Source: Bacteroidota bacterium (GTDB taxonomy: Bacteria; Bacteroidota; Bacteroidia; Sphingobacteriales; Sphingobacteriaceae). Taken from it: a stretch of 11,529 nt of DNA. The stretch covers positions 4,849 to 16,377 of the forward strand of contig JABDBT010000054.1 in assembly GCA_013288465.1 (NCBI GenBank), written 5' to 3'. The translations under genes were made by a program, and so were the position numbers. Shown here one piece after another: positions 1 through 6,760 of this stretch. The notes below the pieces were generated by a model. It did not search any database, had not been told where the DNA came from, and saw only the letters and a program-made list of their open reading frames with translations. Within the stretch, counting starts at the first letter, position 1; each line of letters opens with the position of its first letter.

Positions 1-1827
1 CGGCAGGCGGCGGCACATTTACTAAACAGGTTTACCTACGGCGCTACACCGGGCCAGGTTGACGCGGTTGTAAAAATGGGGTTAGAGAATTGGTTTAAAC
101 AACAACTACAGGCAGATATGCCCGATGATTCGCTTAACAAAACATTAGACAGGCTCGACGCGATAAAACTAACCAATGAGCAGGTAGTTGATGAATACCC
201 TAAAGGTGGCCAGGTTTTACGCATGGCTATAAAAGACGGGGTTATTAATAAAGATTCTGCAAAAGTTGACCAGAAAGCATACCGCGACCAGATACAAGCT
301 TATTTGCAGCAAAAAGGCATGAAACCCGAACGCGAATTGTTCAGGCAGTTCATTGTTCAAAAAATATTACGCGCTACCTACACTAACAACCAATTGCAGG
401 AGGTAATGACCGATTTTTGGTTTAATCACTTTAATGTTTCTATCACAAAAAATGATTGCTCGCAATTTATACCGGCTTATGAGCGTGATGTAATACGCCC
501 TAACGCTTTGGGTAAATTTAATGATATCCTTTTAGCTACCGCAAAATCGCCGGCTATGCTGTATTATTTAGATAATTTTAGCAGCGCCGGCCCAAATACC
601 AATGCCAATAATGCCGGTAATGGGGCTTTACGGCAACAACTGTTAATGTCGCTGGCTAAATACCGCATGGATGATACTTCTATGCAGGCACAGGTAGCCA
701 AAAAACTGCAACAAGGTAAAAAAGCCCAGGGCTTAAATGAAAACTATGCCCGCGAAGTAATGGAACTGCATACGCTGGGTGTTGATGGCGGCTATACACA
801 AAAGGACGTTACCCAGGCTGCCCGCGTACTAACCGGGTGGACCATATTCCCGATGGGCGACAACGGCCCGGGCAATGCCCTAAAAAAACAAATTGAACGC
901 TTTGGCGAAAATACGCTTGCGCAACGGGGTTTTGTACATGACGGCGATTTCCTGTTTACCCCTAACCGCCATGATAACGGCGAAAAAATAGTGTTAGGCC
1001 AAAAATTTGGCCCTAACGGTGGTTACCAGGAAGGTGTGCAGTTACTGAATATGTTGGCCCATAACCCGGCAACCGCTAAATTTATAACCCGCAAAATTGC
1101 TGTACGTTTTGTGAGCGATAACCCGCCGCAAAGCCTGCTCGATAAAATGGCTAAAACCTTTATGACTAATGACGGCGATATTAAACAGGTGCTGATGACG
1201 ATGGTTGCATCGCCCGAGTTTTGGGGTACGCAATCAGTAAGAGAAAAAACAAAATCGCCGTTTGAACTGGCCATTGGCGCGGTGCGCGCTTTACATGCCG
1301 ATATCAGGCAACCTTACCAGCTTTATACCTGGATAGATAAAATGGGCGAAAAAATTTATTATTACCAGGCACCAACCGGCTTCCCGGATAAGGCGCAGTA
1401 CTGGATAAATACCGGGGCTTTGCTTAACCGCATGAATTTTGGGCTGGCGTTGGCATCAAACCGTATCCCGGGCATACGTGTTGACCTGGCAGCGTTGAAT
1501 GATCATCATGAACCCGAAAGCACCCAGTCGGCATTAATAACTTATGCCAAACTTATCATGCCCGAACGCAACATGGACGCAACCATTAAACAGTTAACAC
1601 CTATGTTGAATGACCCTAATTTGATGAAGAAAGTGGACGAAGCGGCAACTAAAACAGCACCGCCTGCAACAACAAATGACATGACCGGCAATGATATGTT
1701 AGCCGGTGGCACTATACGATTAAAAGGCGGCGGCAATAACATACCCCGCCAGTTACCTGGCGATAATACAATGTTAGCGCAGGTAGTTGGCGTGGTGGTT
1801 GGATCGCCCGAGTTTCAGAGAAGATAG
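1..1827 (+). CDS. DUF1800 family protein, 5' end outside window
   Basis: The frame is open from base 1, so the gene starts upstream of the window; the ATG at 76 is internal, because the codons before it (HLLNRFTYGATPGQVDAV) are the conserved N-terminal part of DUF1800 (PF08811). The visible part is 608 residues and probably lacks only a few dozen, including any export signal. Family hallmarks are the ENYAREVMELHTLGV stretch followed by TQKDVTQAARVLTGW (about 740-840), then NRHDNGEKIVLG (about 964-1000), and a C-terminal VVGSPEFQRR. The biochemical function of DUF1800 is unknown. Members are usually encoded next to a DUF1501 protein, as here, and the pair is thought to act outside the cytoplasm. 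The stop is TAG at 1825-1827, and the next gene starts 78 bases later, so co-transcription is likely. Family call is firm; function is open. Confidence 0.93.
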   Translation, partial: RQAAAHLLNRFTYGATPGQVDAVVKMGLENWFKQQLQADMPDDSLNKTLDRLDAIKLTNEQVVDEYPKGGQVLRMAIKDGVINKDSAKVDQKAYRDQIQAYLQQKGMKPERELFRQFIVQKILRATYTNNQLQEVMTDFWFNHFNVSITKNDCSQFIPAYERDVIRPNALGKFNDILLATAKSPAMLYYLDNFSSAGPNTNANNAGNGALRQQLLMSLAKYRMDDTSMQAQVAKKLQQGKKAQGLNENYAREVMELHTLGVDGGYTQKDVTQAARVLTGWTIFPMGDNGPGNALKKQIERFGENTLAQRGFVHDGDFLFTPNRHDNGEKIVLGQKFGPNGGYQEGVQLLNMLAHNPATAKFITRKIAVRFVSDNPPQSLLDKMAKTFMTNDGDIKQVLMTMVASPEFWGTQSVREKTKSPFELAIGAVRALHADIRQPYQLYTWIDKMGEKIYYYQAPTGFPDKAQYWINTGALLNRMNFGLALASNRIPGIRVDLAALNDHHEPESTQSALITYAKLIMPERNMDATIKQLTPMLNDPNLMKKVDEAATKTAPPATTNDMTGNDMLAGGTIRLKGGGNNIPRQLPGDNTMLAQVVGVVVGSPEFQRR

Positions 1828-1829
1828 TT

Positions 1830-1864
1830 TTAGTTTGCAGTTATAAGTAGGCAGTTGGCAGTAG
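1830..1864 (+). repeat. Heptamer-phased array, GCAGT+NN type
   Basis: Five units with a strict 7-base period begin two bases after the DUF1800 stop codon: TTAGT-tt, GCAGT-ta, TAAGT-ag, GCAGT-tg, GCAGT-ag. AGT is invariant at the same three columns; the unit is a near-constant pentamer plus a variable dinucleotide. It lies in the 78-bp spacer between two probably co-transcribed genes. Function unknown. Two other arrays in this window share the design but not the sequence (3183-3282 and 5773-5807). Confidence 0.7.
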
Positions 1865-1905
1865 TGAATATCTATAGTTAAACAAGAATATTAAAGAATA
1901 CGATC

Positions 1906-3177
1906 ATGGTATCAAGAAGAGGATTTTTAAAATCGGGTGGTATAGCAATGCTGGGCGTTGGCCTTATGGGCGGCATACCTTCGTTTTTGGCAGAGGCAGC
2001 GGCAAGTAATAAATTTGCCCGGCCTTACGGAAAGAAAAAGGTATTGGTATGCATTTTTCAGCGCGGGGCTATGGATGGTTTAATGGCGGTTACCCCATTT
2101 ACCGATCAATATTTACAGGCAGCGCGGCCAACTTTGTTTTTATCAGCAGCTAAAAATGGCCCCGGTAAGTCATTGATCGACCTTGATGGCCGTTTTGGCC
2201 TGCACCCTTCTATGGCTGGCTTTGAGCCTTTTTTCCGCGATAAGCGCCTTGCAATAGTACAGGGTATTGGCTCGCCTAATAATACCCGCTCACATTTTGA
2301 CGCGCAGGATTATATGGAATCGGGCACACCGTTTAATAAAGGTACCGCAAGCGGCTGGCTAAACCGCGCAGTTGGTTTATTAGGCCATGATGCTTTGACA
2401 CCGTTTACGGCAGTGAGTATGACCTCGGCTATGCCACGTTCGTTTTATGGCGATAACCCAACAGTTTCTATCAGTAACCTGCAGGATTTTGCTATACAGA
2501 TGCGTGGTAACCCTGCCGGCGCTAATATGGCCGCCAAAAGTTTTGAGGACCTGTATGACCAGGCCTCATCAGGCTTGTTAAAAGATACTGGTAAAGAAAG
2601 TTTTGATGCCGTTAAAATGCTGCAAAAAACAGATATAAAAAATTACAAACCGGCTAATAATGTGGTTTATCCAACATCGCCATTAGCCAATTCATTAAAA
2701 CAAATAGCACAGCTCATCAAAATGGACGTGGGACTGGAAATTGCCTTTACCGAATCGAACGGTTGGGACACCCACTTTAACCAGGGATCGGACAACGGGA
2801 TATTTGCACGTAATGTAAATGACCTGAGCAATAGTATGATCGCTTTCTGGAATGATTTGGATGCTTACCAGGATGATGTAACTGTAATGACCATGACCGA
2901 GTTTGGGCGTACCGTACACCAAAACGGTACCGGCGGCACCGACCATGGCCGTGCCTCATGTAACTTTATTTTGGGCAATAGCGTAAGCGGCGGTTTAGTG
3001 CATGGAGAAATGAAATCATTAGCTGTTGAAAACCTGGAAGATGGCCGCGACCTGGCGGTAACTACCGATTTCAGGAGCGTGTTTAGCGAGGTTGCCGATA
3101 GCCACTTAAAAATCAATAACGATCATATCCTGTTCCCTGATTGGACAGGTAATAAAATTGGTGTGATGAGGGCGTAA
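1906..3177 (+). CDS. DUF1501 family protein with Tat signal peptide
   Basis: A 423-residue protein of the DUF1501 family (PF07394), distantly related to the alkaline phosphatase/sulfatase superfamily; no reaction is established. The N-terminus is a twin-arginine signal: SRRGFLK at residues 3-9, then a hydrophobic stretch to an AEAAAS cleavage region near residue 33, so export as a folded, possibly cofactor-bearing protein is expected. Family motifs include VCIFQRGAMDGL (about 48-59), SHFDAQDYMESG, NGWDTH (285-290), TEFGRTVHQNG (from 331) and TDHGRAS (from 345); the Asp and His residues in the last three are candidate metal ligands. It follows a DUF1800 gene by 78 bp, the usual partner. The stop TAA is followed by a heptamer array, a long hairpin and a rho-independent terminator, which marks the end of the transcript. 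Start at 1906 is fixed by the Tat motif directly after it. Confidence 0.95.
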   Translation: MVSRRGFLKSGGIAMLGVGLMGGIPSFLAEAAASNKFARPYGKKKVLVCIFQRGAMDGLMAVTPFTDQYLQAARPTLFLSAAKNGPGKSLIDLDGRFGLHPSMAGFEPFFRDKRLAIVQGIGSPNNTRSHFDAQDYMESGTPFNKGTASGWLNRAVGLLGHDALTPFTAVSMTSAMPRSFYGDNPTVSISNLQDFAIQMRGNPAGANMAAKSFEDLYDQASSGLLKDTGKESFDAVKMLQKTDIKNYKPANNVVYPTSPLANSLKQIAQLIKMDVGLEIAFTESNGWDTHFNQGSDNGIFARNVNDLSNSMIAFWNDLDAYQDDVTVMTMTEFGRTVHQNGTGGTDHGRASCNFILGNSVSGGLVHGEMKSLAVENLEDGRDLAVTTDFRSVFSEVADSHLKINNDHILFPDWTGNKIGVMRA

Positions 3178-3182
3178 ATGAG

Positions 3183-3282
3183 AGTCAAGAAGCAAGAACC
3201 AAGAGCCAAGATAAAAGGCCGAATATTTGTTTCTTCCCTATCTCACTATTTTCTTGACTCTTGGTTCTTGCTTCTTGAATCT
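3183..3282. repeat. Inverted pair of CAAGA+NN heptamer arrays
   Basis: Starting five bases after the DUF1501 stop, CAAGA occurs four times at exact 7-base spacing (3186, 3193, 3200, 3207) with variable dinucleotides between the copies (ag, ac, gc). Forty bases on, the reverse complement TCTTG occurs four times at 7-base spacing (3252, 3259, 3266, 3273). The arms pair over about 26 bp with one mismatch (3185-3210 with 3253-3278) and further with a second mismatch, so the transcript could form a long hairpin with a loop of about 42 bases. Such strings are, from memory, scattered between genes in Sphingobacteriaceae; function unknown. Confidence 0.8.
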
Positions 3283-3289
3283 CCTTAAC

Positions 3290-3328
3290 AAAGCCTTGTA
3301 ATTAAAAAATTACAGGGCTTTCGTTTTT
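3290..3328 (+). terminator. Rho-independent terminator after DUF1501 gene
   Basis: A 14-bp stem pairs 3290-3303 (AAAGCCTTGTAATT) with 3308-3321 (AATTACAGGGCTTT) around an AAAA loop, with one T-G wobble. It is followed by CG and a run of five T. It closes the DUF1800-DUF1501 transcript ahead of the peptidase gene. Confidence 0.85.
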
Positions 3329-3422
3329 ATGCTGTTAATGATCGATAAAAAAGTAAGTAATATTGCCGTATATTGTATTATCAATATATAAAGCTATTCC
3401 ATTAACTGATCCTTAATTAGCG

Positions 3423-5765
3423 ATGAAGAAATTTTTACTCACTGTTATTCCTATTGCAATAGCAATAACCACACAAGCCCAGCAGGGTAAAGCATTAACT
3501 GCAAAAGATTACGAACGTGCCGAAAACACGATGGCGGCCTCTGTTTCATCATTGGTTGAAACCGGCGGTATCCGCCCTAACTGGCTGGCCGACGACCGGT
3601 TTTATTACCGCACCCCTGTTGCGGAAGGCAATGAATTTATTTTATATAACCCGGCAAAAGGAACGCACGCAGCGGCCTTTGATCATAAAAAACTGGCTAC
3701 AGCTTTATCAACCGCTACCGGTAAACAGTACCAGGCTACTGATCTGCCCTTTCAATCTATCAGTTTTTCAAAAGATGGCAAGGGAGTTATCTTCCAGGTT
3801 GATGGTAAGCAATGGCGTTACGAAAGCAACCAGGTTGTAGCAGATACCAGCCAGGTAAAAGCAGTAGTAACAGCCGGTGGTCGCGGCAGGCGTGGCGGCG
3901 GCGGTTTTGCCAGGGGCGGCGGTGGCAACCCCGATGAGGTTTTATCGCCCAACGGTAAAAAAGCGGTTTTTATTAAAGACTTTAACTTATGGGTGCGCGA
4001 TGTTGCAACCAATCAGCAAACACAATTAACCACAGATGGCGTAAAGGATGATGGTTACGCCACTGACAATGCCGGTTGGGCGCAAGGCACCAGGGCAATA
4101 GTGGTATGGTCGCCCGATTCAAAAAAGGTAGCCACTTTTCAACAGGACGAGCGCAAGGTTAGCAATATGTATCTGGTTAGCACCAAAGTAGGTGCACCAG
4201 CCCTTCGTGAATGGAAATATCCATTACCTGGCGATAAAGTTATCCCGATGCTTACACGGGTTATTATTGATGTGGACAACCCGAAGGTGATCAAACTACA
4301 GATCCCTGCTGATCCGCATAGGTCAACTTTGAGCGATGATATTAAAGGCGGCTTAGGCTGGGCCGATGTGTATTGGAGCGAAGATGGAAGTAAATTAGTT
4401 TTTGCCTCAACCAACCGCGACCATAAACAAGAAAAAGTACGTATGGCCGATGCCGAAACAGGTGCAGTGCGCGAAATTTTTGAAGAAACTTCTCCAACAC
4501 AATTTGAATCAGGATGGTCGGCAGTTAACTGGCGCTACCTGAGCAAAACCAACGAAATTCTTTGGTTTTCTGAACGTGATAATTGGGGCCACCTGTATTT
4601 ATATGATGCTACTACCGGCCAGTTAAAAAACCAGGTTACCAAAGGTGAATTTGTGGTTACCGATGTGGTTAAAGTAGATGAAAAAAACAGGGTAATTTAT
4701 TTTACAGCCGGTGGGCTTGATGCCGAAAATCCTTATTTCAGCCGCTTTTGCAAGATCAATTTTGATGGAAAGGGCTTTACTGACCTTACACCAGGCCCGG
4801 GCACACACTCGGCTTCTTTCTCGCCAATGGGCAACTTTATCATTGATACCTATTCAAAACCGGATGTTGCCCCTGTAACGGTGTTGCGTAACCTACAGGG
4901 AAAAGAAATCATGGAATTAGAGAAAACCGATATTTCGAAATTGGCTGCTACAGGCTGGAAACCGGTTATCCCCTTCTCGGTTAAAGCACATGATGGCAAA
5001 ACCGATATATATGGCTTAATGTGGGTTCCTAAAAATTTAGACCCTAACAAAAAATACCCGATCATCGATTATATCTATCCCGGTCCACAAGGCGGCAGCG
5101 TTGGCAGCTGGAGTTTTTCGTCAGCCAAAGGCGATAATAATGCGCTTGCCGAATTAGGATTTATTGTGGTTGAAATTGAAGGCACCAGCAACCCGCTGCG
5201 CTCAAAAAGCTTTCATGATATGAGCTATGGCAATATGGCTGATAATACCTTAGCAGACCAGGTAACCGGCATACAGCAATTGGCTGCAAAATACACTTAT
5301 ATGGACCTGGATAAAGTTGGTATCTGGGGACACTCGGGCGGTGGTTTTGCTACCGCGGGGGCTATGTTCCGCTATCCTGATTTCTTTAAAGTGGGTATTG
5401 CTGAGTCGGGCAATCACGAAAACCGAAATTATGAAGATAACTGGGGCGAGCGTTATGATGGCTTAGTTGAAAACTCAAATTATGATGCCCAGGCCAACCA
5501 AAACCTGGCCAAAAACCTGAAGGGTAAGCTGATGCTTGCACATGGTTTGATGGATAACAACGTACCACCGCAAAACACTCTATTGGTTGTTGAGGCATTA
5601 GAAAGAGCTAACAAGAATTATGACCTGGTGATATTTCCAAATAGCGCACATGGTTATGGAGGCCAGTTAGCCACTTATATGATGCGCCGCAGATGGGATT
5701 ATTTTGTAAAGAATTTAATGGGCGCCGAGCCGCCGTATGAATACCAGTTTAAGAGCGGGAGGTAA
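3423..5765 (+). CDS. Exported S9 family (DPP IV-like) prolyl peptidase
   Basis: A 780-residue serine peptidase of family S9, most like the DPP IV branch (PF00930 beta-propeller plus PF00326 catalytic domain). It is expected to trim Xaa-Pro or similar dipeptides from peptides in the periplasm. Residues 1-19 form a Sec signal peptide (MKK, hydrophobic core, cleavage near TQA-QQ). The middle region carries propeller-like repeats such as VYWSEDGSKLVF. The C-terminal alpha/beta hydrolase domain has the nucleophile in GHSGGGF (Ser638), the acid in HGLMDNN (Asp711) and the base in NSAHGYGG (His743), a full triad. Length matches the family. A Gly/Arg-rich insert at about residues 152-171 interrupts the propeller. 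No Shine-Dalgarno is visible before the ATG, which is usual in Bacteroidota; the start is supported by the signal peptide. It appears monocistronic, with terminators on both sides. Confidence 0.95.
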   Translation: MKKFLLTVIPIAIAITTQAQQGKALTAKDYERAENTMAASVSSLVETGGIRPNWLADDRFYYRTPVAEGNEFILYNPAKGTHAAAFDHKKLATALSTATGKQYQATDLPFQSISFSKDGKGVIFQVDGKQWRYESNQVVADTSQVKAVVTAGGRGRRGGGGFARGGGGNPDEVLSPNGKKAVFIKDFNLWVRDVATNQQTQLTTDGVKDDGYATDNAGWAQGTRAIVVWSPDSKKVATFQQDERKVSNMYLVSTKVGAPALREWKYPLPGDKVIPMLTRVIIDVDNPKVIKLQIPADPHRSTLSDDIKGGLGWADVYWSEDGSKLVFASTNRDHKQEKVRMADAETGAVREIFEETSPTQFESGWSAVNWRYLSKTNEILWFSERDNWGHLYLYDATTGQLKNQVTKGEFVVTDVVKVDEKNRVIYFTAGGLDAENPYFSRFCKINFDGKGFTDLTPGPGTHSASFSPMGNFIIDTYSKPDVAPVTVLRNLQGKEIMELEKTDISKLAATGWKPVIPFSVKAHDGKTDIYGLMWVPKNLDPNKKYPIIDYIYPGPQGGSVGSWSFSSAKGDNNALAELGFIVVEIEGTSNPLRSKSFHDMSYGNMADNTLADQVTGIQQLAAKYTYMDLDKVGIWGHSGGGFATAGAMFRYPDFFKVGIAESGNHENRNYEDNWGERYDGLVENSNYDAQANQNLAKNLKGKLMLAHGLMDNNVPPQNTLLVVEALERANKNYDLVIFPNSAHGYGGQLATYMMRRRWDYFVKNLMGAEPPYEYQFKSGR

Positions 5766-5772
5766 TACTCTT

Positions 5773-5807
5773 TTAGCTTAAAGCAGATTGCAAAAAGCCA
5801 AAAGCTA
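5773..5807 (+). repeat. Heptamer-phased array, AAAGC+NN type
   Basis: Seven bases after the peptidase stop come five 7-base units: TTAGC-tt, AAAGC-ag, ATTGC-aa, AAAGC-ca, AAAGC-ta. GC is invariant at columns 4-5, and three of the units share the full pentamer. The first unit pairs with the end of the array (TTAGCTT with AAGCTAA at 5802-5808). This is the most degenerate of the three heptamer arrays in the window. Function unknown. Confidence 0.55.
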
Positions 5808-5868
5808 AGTTTTTGATCATCAAAAATATTAGCCCGGTTTATTTAAATTTATTGAGATCTTAAAATAT

Positions 5869-5908
5869 AAAAGAGCGGTTGGTCAAATGACTACCCGCTC
5901 TTTTTTTT
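5869..5908 (+). terminator. Rho-independent terminator after S9 peptidase
   Basis: A 10-bp perfect stem, AAAAGAGCGG (5869-5878) with CCGCTCTTTT (5895-5904), has further inner pairing GTC/GAC and a small AAAT loop. The T run (5901-5908) begins inside the descending arm. The complementary A run on the other side could make it partly bidirectional. Confidence 0.9.
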
Positions 5909-5945
5909 GCCCGGGAGGCGATAGGAATGGAGGTAGATTGTATTG

Positions 5946-6062
5946 ATTGCCTGTGAGGACACAGGCAATGGGGTGGGTGAGGTTTATTGATTGCCTGTGG
6001 GGACACAGGCAATGGGGTGGGGAAAAGTCCAAAAATCCGTTGTCTGTGTCCTCACAGACAAC
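5946..6062. repeat. Left REP-like block: hairpins P, P and inverted Q
   Basis: P hairpins at 5946-5969 and 5990-6013 have perfect 10-bp stems, ATTGCCTGTG with CACAGGCAAT, and loops AGGA and GGGA. The Q hairpin at 6039-6062 has stem GTTGTCTGTG with CACAGACAAC and loop TCCT, so on the minus strand its loop reads AGGA like P. Spacers after the P hairpins are G-rich (GGGGTGGG, GGGGTGGGG). Before Q there is an aaaagtcc/aaaaatcc near-duplication that the right block lacks. Confidence 0.9.
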
Positions 6063-6097
6063 TTAATGCTATTGAGAAAAATATTATCTTCACATGC

Positions 6098-6619
6098 ATG
6101 GAATTAAATACAATATACTTTTACACCGTAGCAATTCTTGATTGGGTGCCTCTTTTGAAATCAGAAAAATTTAAAAAGATTGTATTAAATAGCCTTATCC
6201 ATCTTGTAAACGAAAGAAAAATAAAGGTTTATGGATTTGTTATTATGCCTAACCATATCCATATTATATGGGAATGTATTGAAATGAATAAAAAGGAAAT
6301 GCCACATGCAAGTTTTATGAAATTTACCGGGCATCAATTTTTAGATGAACTTAGAAATAGCAATAGTCCATTATTAGAGCGTTTTAAGGTTGAACGTAAT
6401 TCGCGAAAACACCAGTTTTGGCAAAGAAACGCGCTTCCAATCATTATGTATAACAGGAAAATATTGGAACAAAAACTCAATTATATACACCTAAACCCAC
6501 TACAGGAACACTGGAATTTAGTAAGTGACCCCAATGATTATGTATATTCATCCTGCTCGTTTTATGAACAGGGCGATACCCGTTATAGCTGGCTTACACA
6601 CTATATGGATGTAATATAA
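6098..6619 (+). CDS. REP-associated tyrosine transposase (IS200-like, Y1 HUH)
   Basis: A 173-residue Y1-type HUH single-strand transposase (PF01797), RAYT subgroup. Such enzymes nick and join single-stranded DNA at REP hairpins. Visible features are the HUH motif in MPNHIHIIWE (His53, His55), a WQRNALP segment near residue 108, and the likely catalytic tyrosine Tyr129 in KLNYIHLNPL, followed by a YSSCSFYEQG tail typical of the family. I place the start at the ATG at 6098 because family members begin just before a segment like NTIYFYTVAILDW; the longer frame from 5987 runs back through a P and a Q hairpin and is not credible. Length is normal and all key residues are present, so the protein may be active. 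It looks richer in A and T than its neighbours, consistent with foreign origin. The flanking hairpins are its probable substrates. Confidence 0.9.
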   Translation: MELNTIYFYTVAILDWVPLLKSEKFKKIVLNSLIHLVNERKIKVYGFVIMPNHIHIIWECIEMNKKEMPHASFMKFTGHQFLDELRNSNSPLLERFKVERNSRKHQFWQRNALPIIMYNRKILEQKLNYIHLNPLQEHWNLVSDPNDYVYSSCSFYEQGDTRYSWLTHYMDVI

Positions 6620-6630
6620 CATCTGTTCGG

Positions 6631-6744
6631 ATTGCCTGTGAGGACACAGGCAATGGAGAGTGGGTTGGGGTTTTTCTGATTGCCTGTGAGGACATAGGCA
6701 ATAGAGGAGAAAAAAAGTCCGTTGTCTGTGTCCCCACAGACAAC
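6631..6744. repeat. Right REP-like block: hairpins P, P and inverted Q
   Basis: Same order and orientation as the left block, starting 11 bases after the transposase stop. P hairpins are at 6631-6654 (perfect, loop AGGA) and 6679-6702 (one C-to-T change turns a G-C pair into a G-T wobble, so pairing is kept). The Q hairpin is at 6721-6744 (perfect 10-bp stem, loop TCCC). Spacers are purine-rich (ggagagtgggttgggg and agaggag plus an A run). Confidence 0.9.
6710..6744 (-). terminator. Q hairpin plus T run, likely operon terminator
   Basis: Read on the minus strand, the right Q hairpin (10-bp stem, loop GGGA) is followed by GGAC and seven T (complement of 6710-6716). It lies 16 bases past the stop codon of the SDR gene, and no other terminator is visible there, so this REP-type hairpin probably ends the sugar operon. 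The four bases between stem and T run make it less than ideal. Confidence 0.55.
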
Positions 6745-6760
6745 AAGACTACCAGAGGGA

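Larger units (their letters stand above)
5946..6744 (+). mobile_element. RAYT gene flanked by two three-hairpin REP blocks
   Basis: A transposase gene (6098-6619) sits between two similar blocks in the same orientation (5946-6062 and 6631-6744). Each block holds two P hairpins followed by one Q hairpin in the opposite orientation, so the unit resembles the REP/BIME and RAYT arrangement known from enterobacteria and pseudomonads. The blocks are direct repeats, not terminal inverted repeats, and I see no target-site duplication. The locus lies between convergent transcription units, a typical REP position. RAYTs are often single-copy domesticated genes acting on dispersed REPs, so this may be a resident locus rather than a recent insertion. 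Confidence 0.8.

Noticed and set aside
3341..3400. A promoter for the peptidase gene with a TATATTG -7-like box near 3369
   Set aside because: The box is incomplete and there is no TTTG at the -33 position; the whole stretch is AT-rich, so weak matches are expected.
5987..6097. A longer transposase frame starting at the ATG at 5987
   Set aside because: The extra 37 codons run through a P hairpin and a Q hairpin and have no resemblance to the RAYT N-terminus, which begins at the ATG at 6098.
5946..6744. CRISPR array
   Set aside because: The repeated palindromes are only six, occur in two orientations and two classes, have uneven spacers, and flank a transposase; no cas genes are present.
5946..6744. 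A classical insertion sequence with terminal inverted repeats
   Set aside because: The flanking blocks are in direct orientation and made of internal hairpins, no target duplication is visible, and the enzyme is a Y1 HUH type, which does not use terminal inverted repeats.
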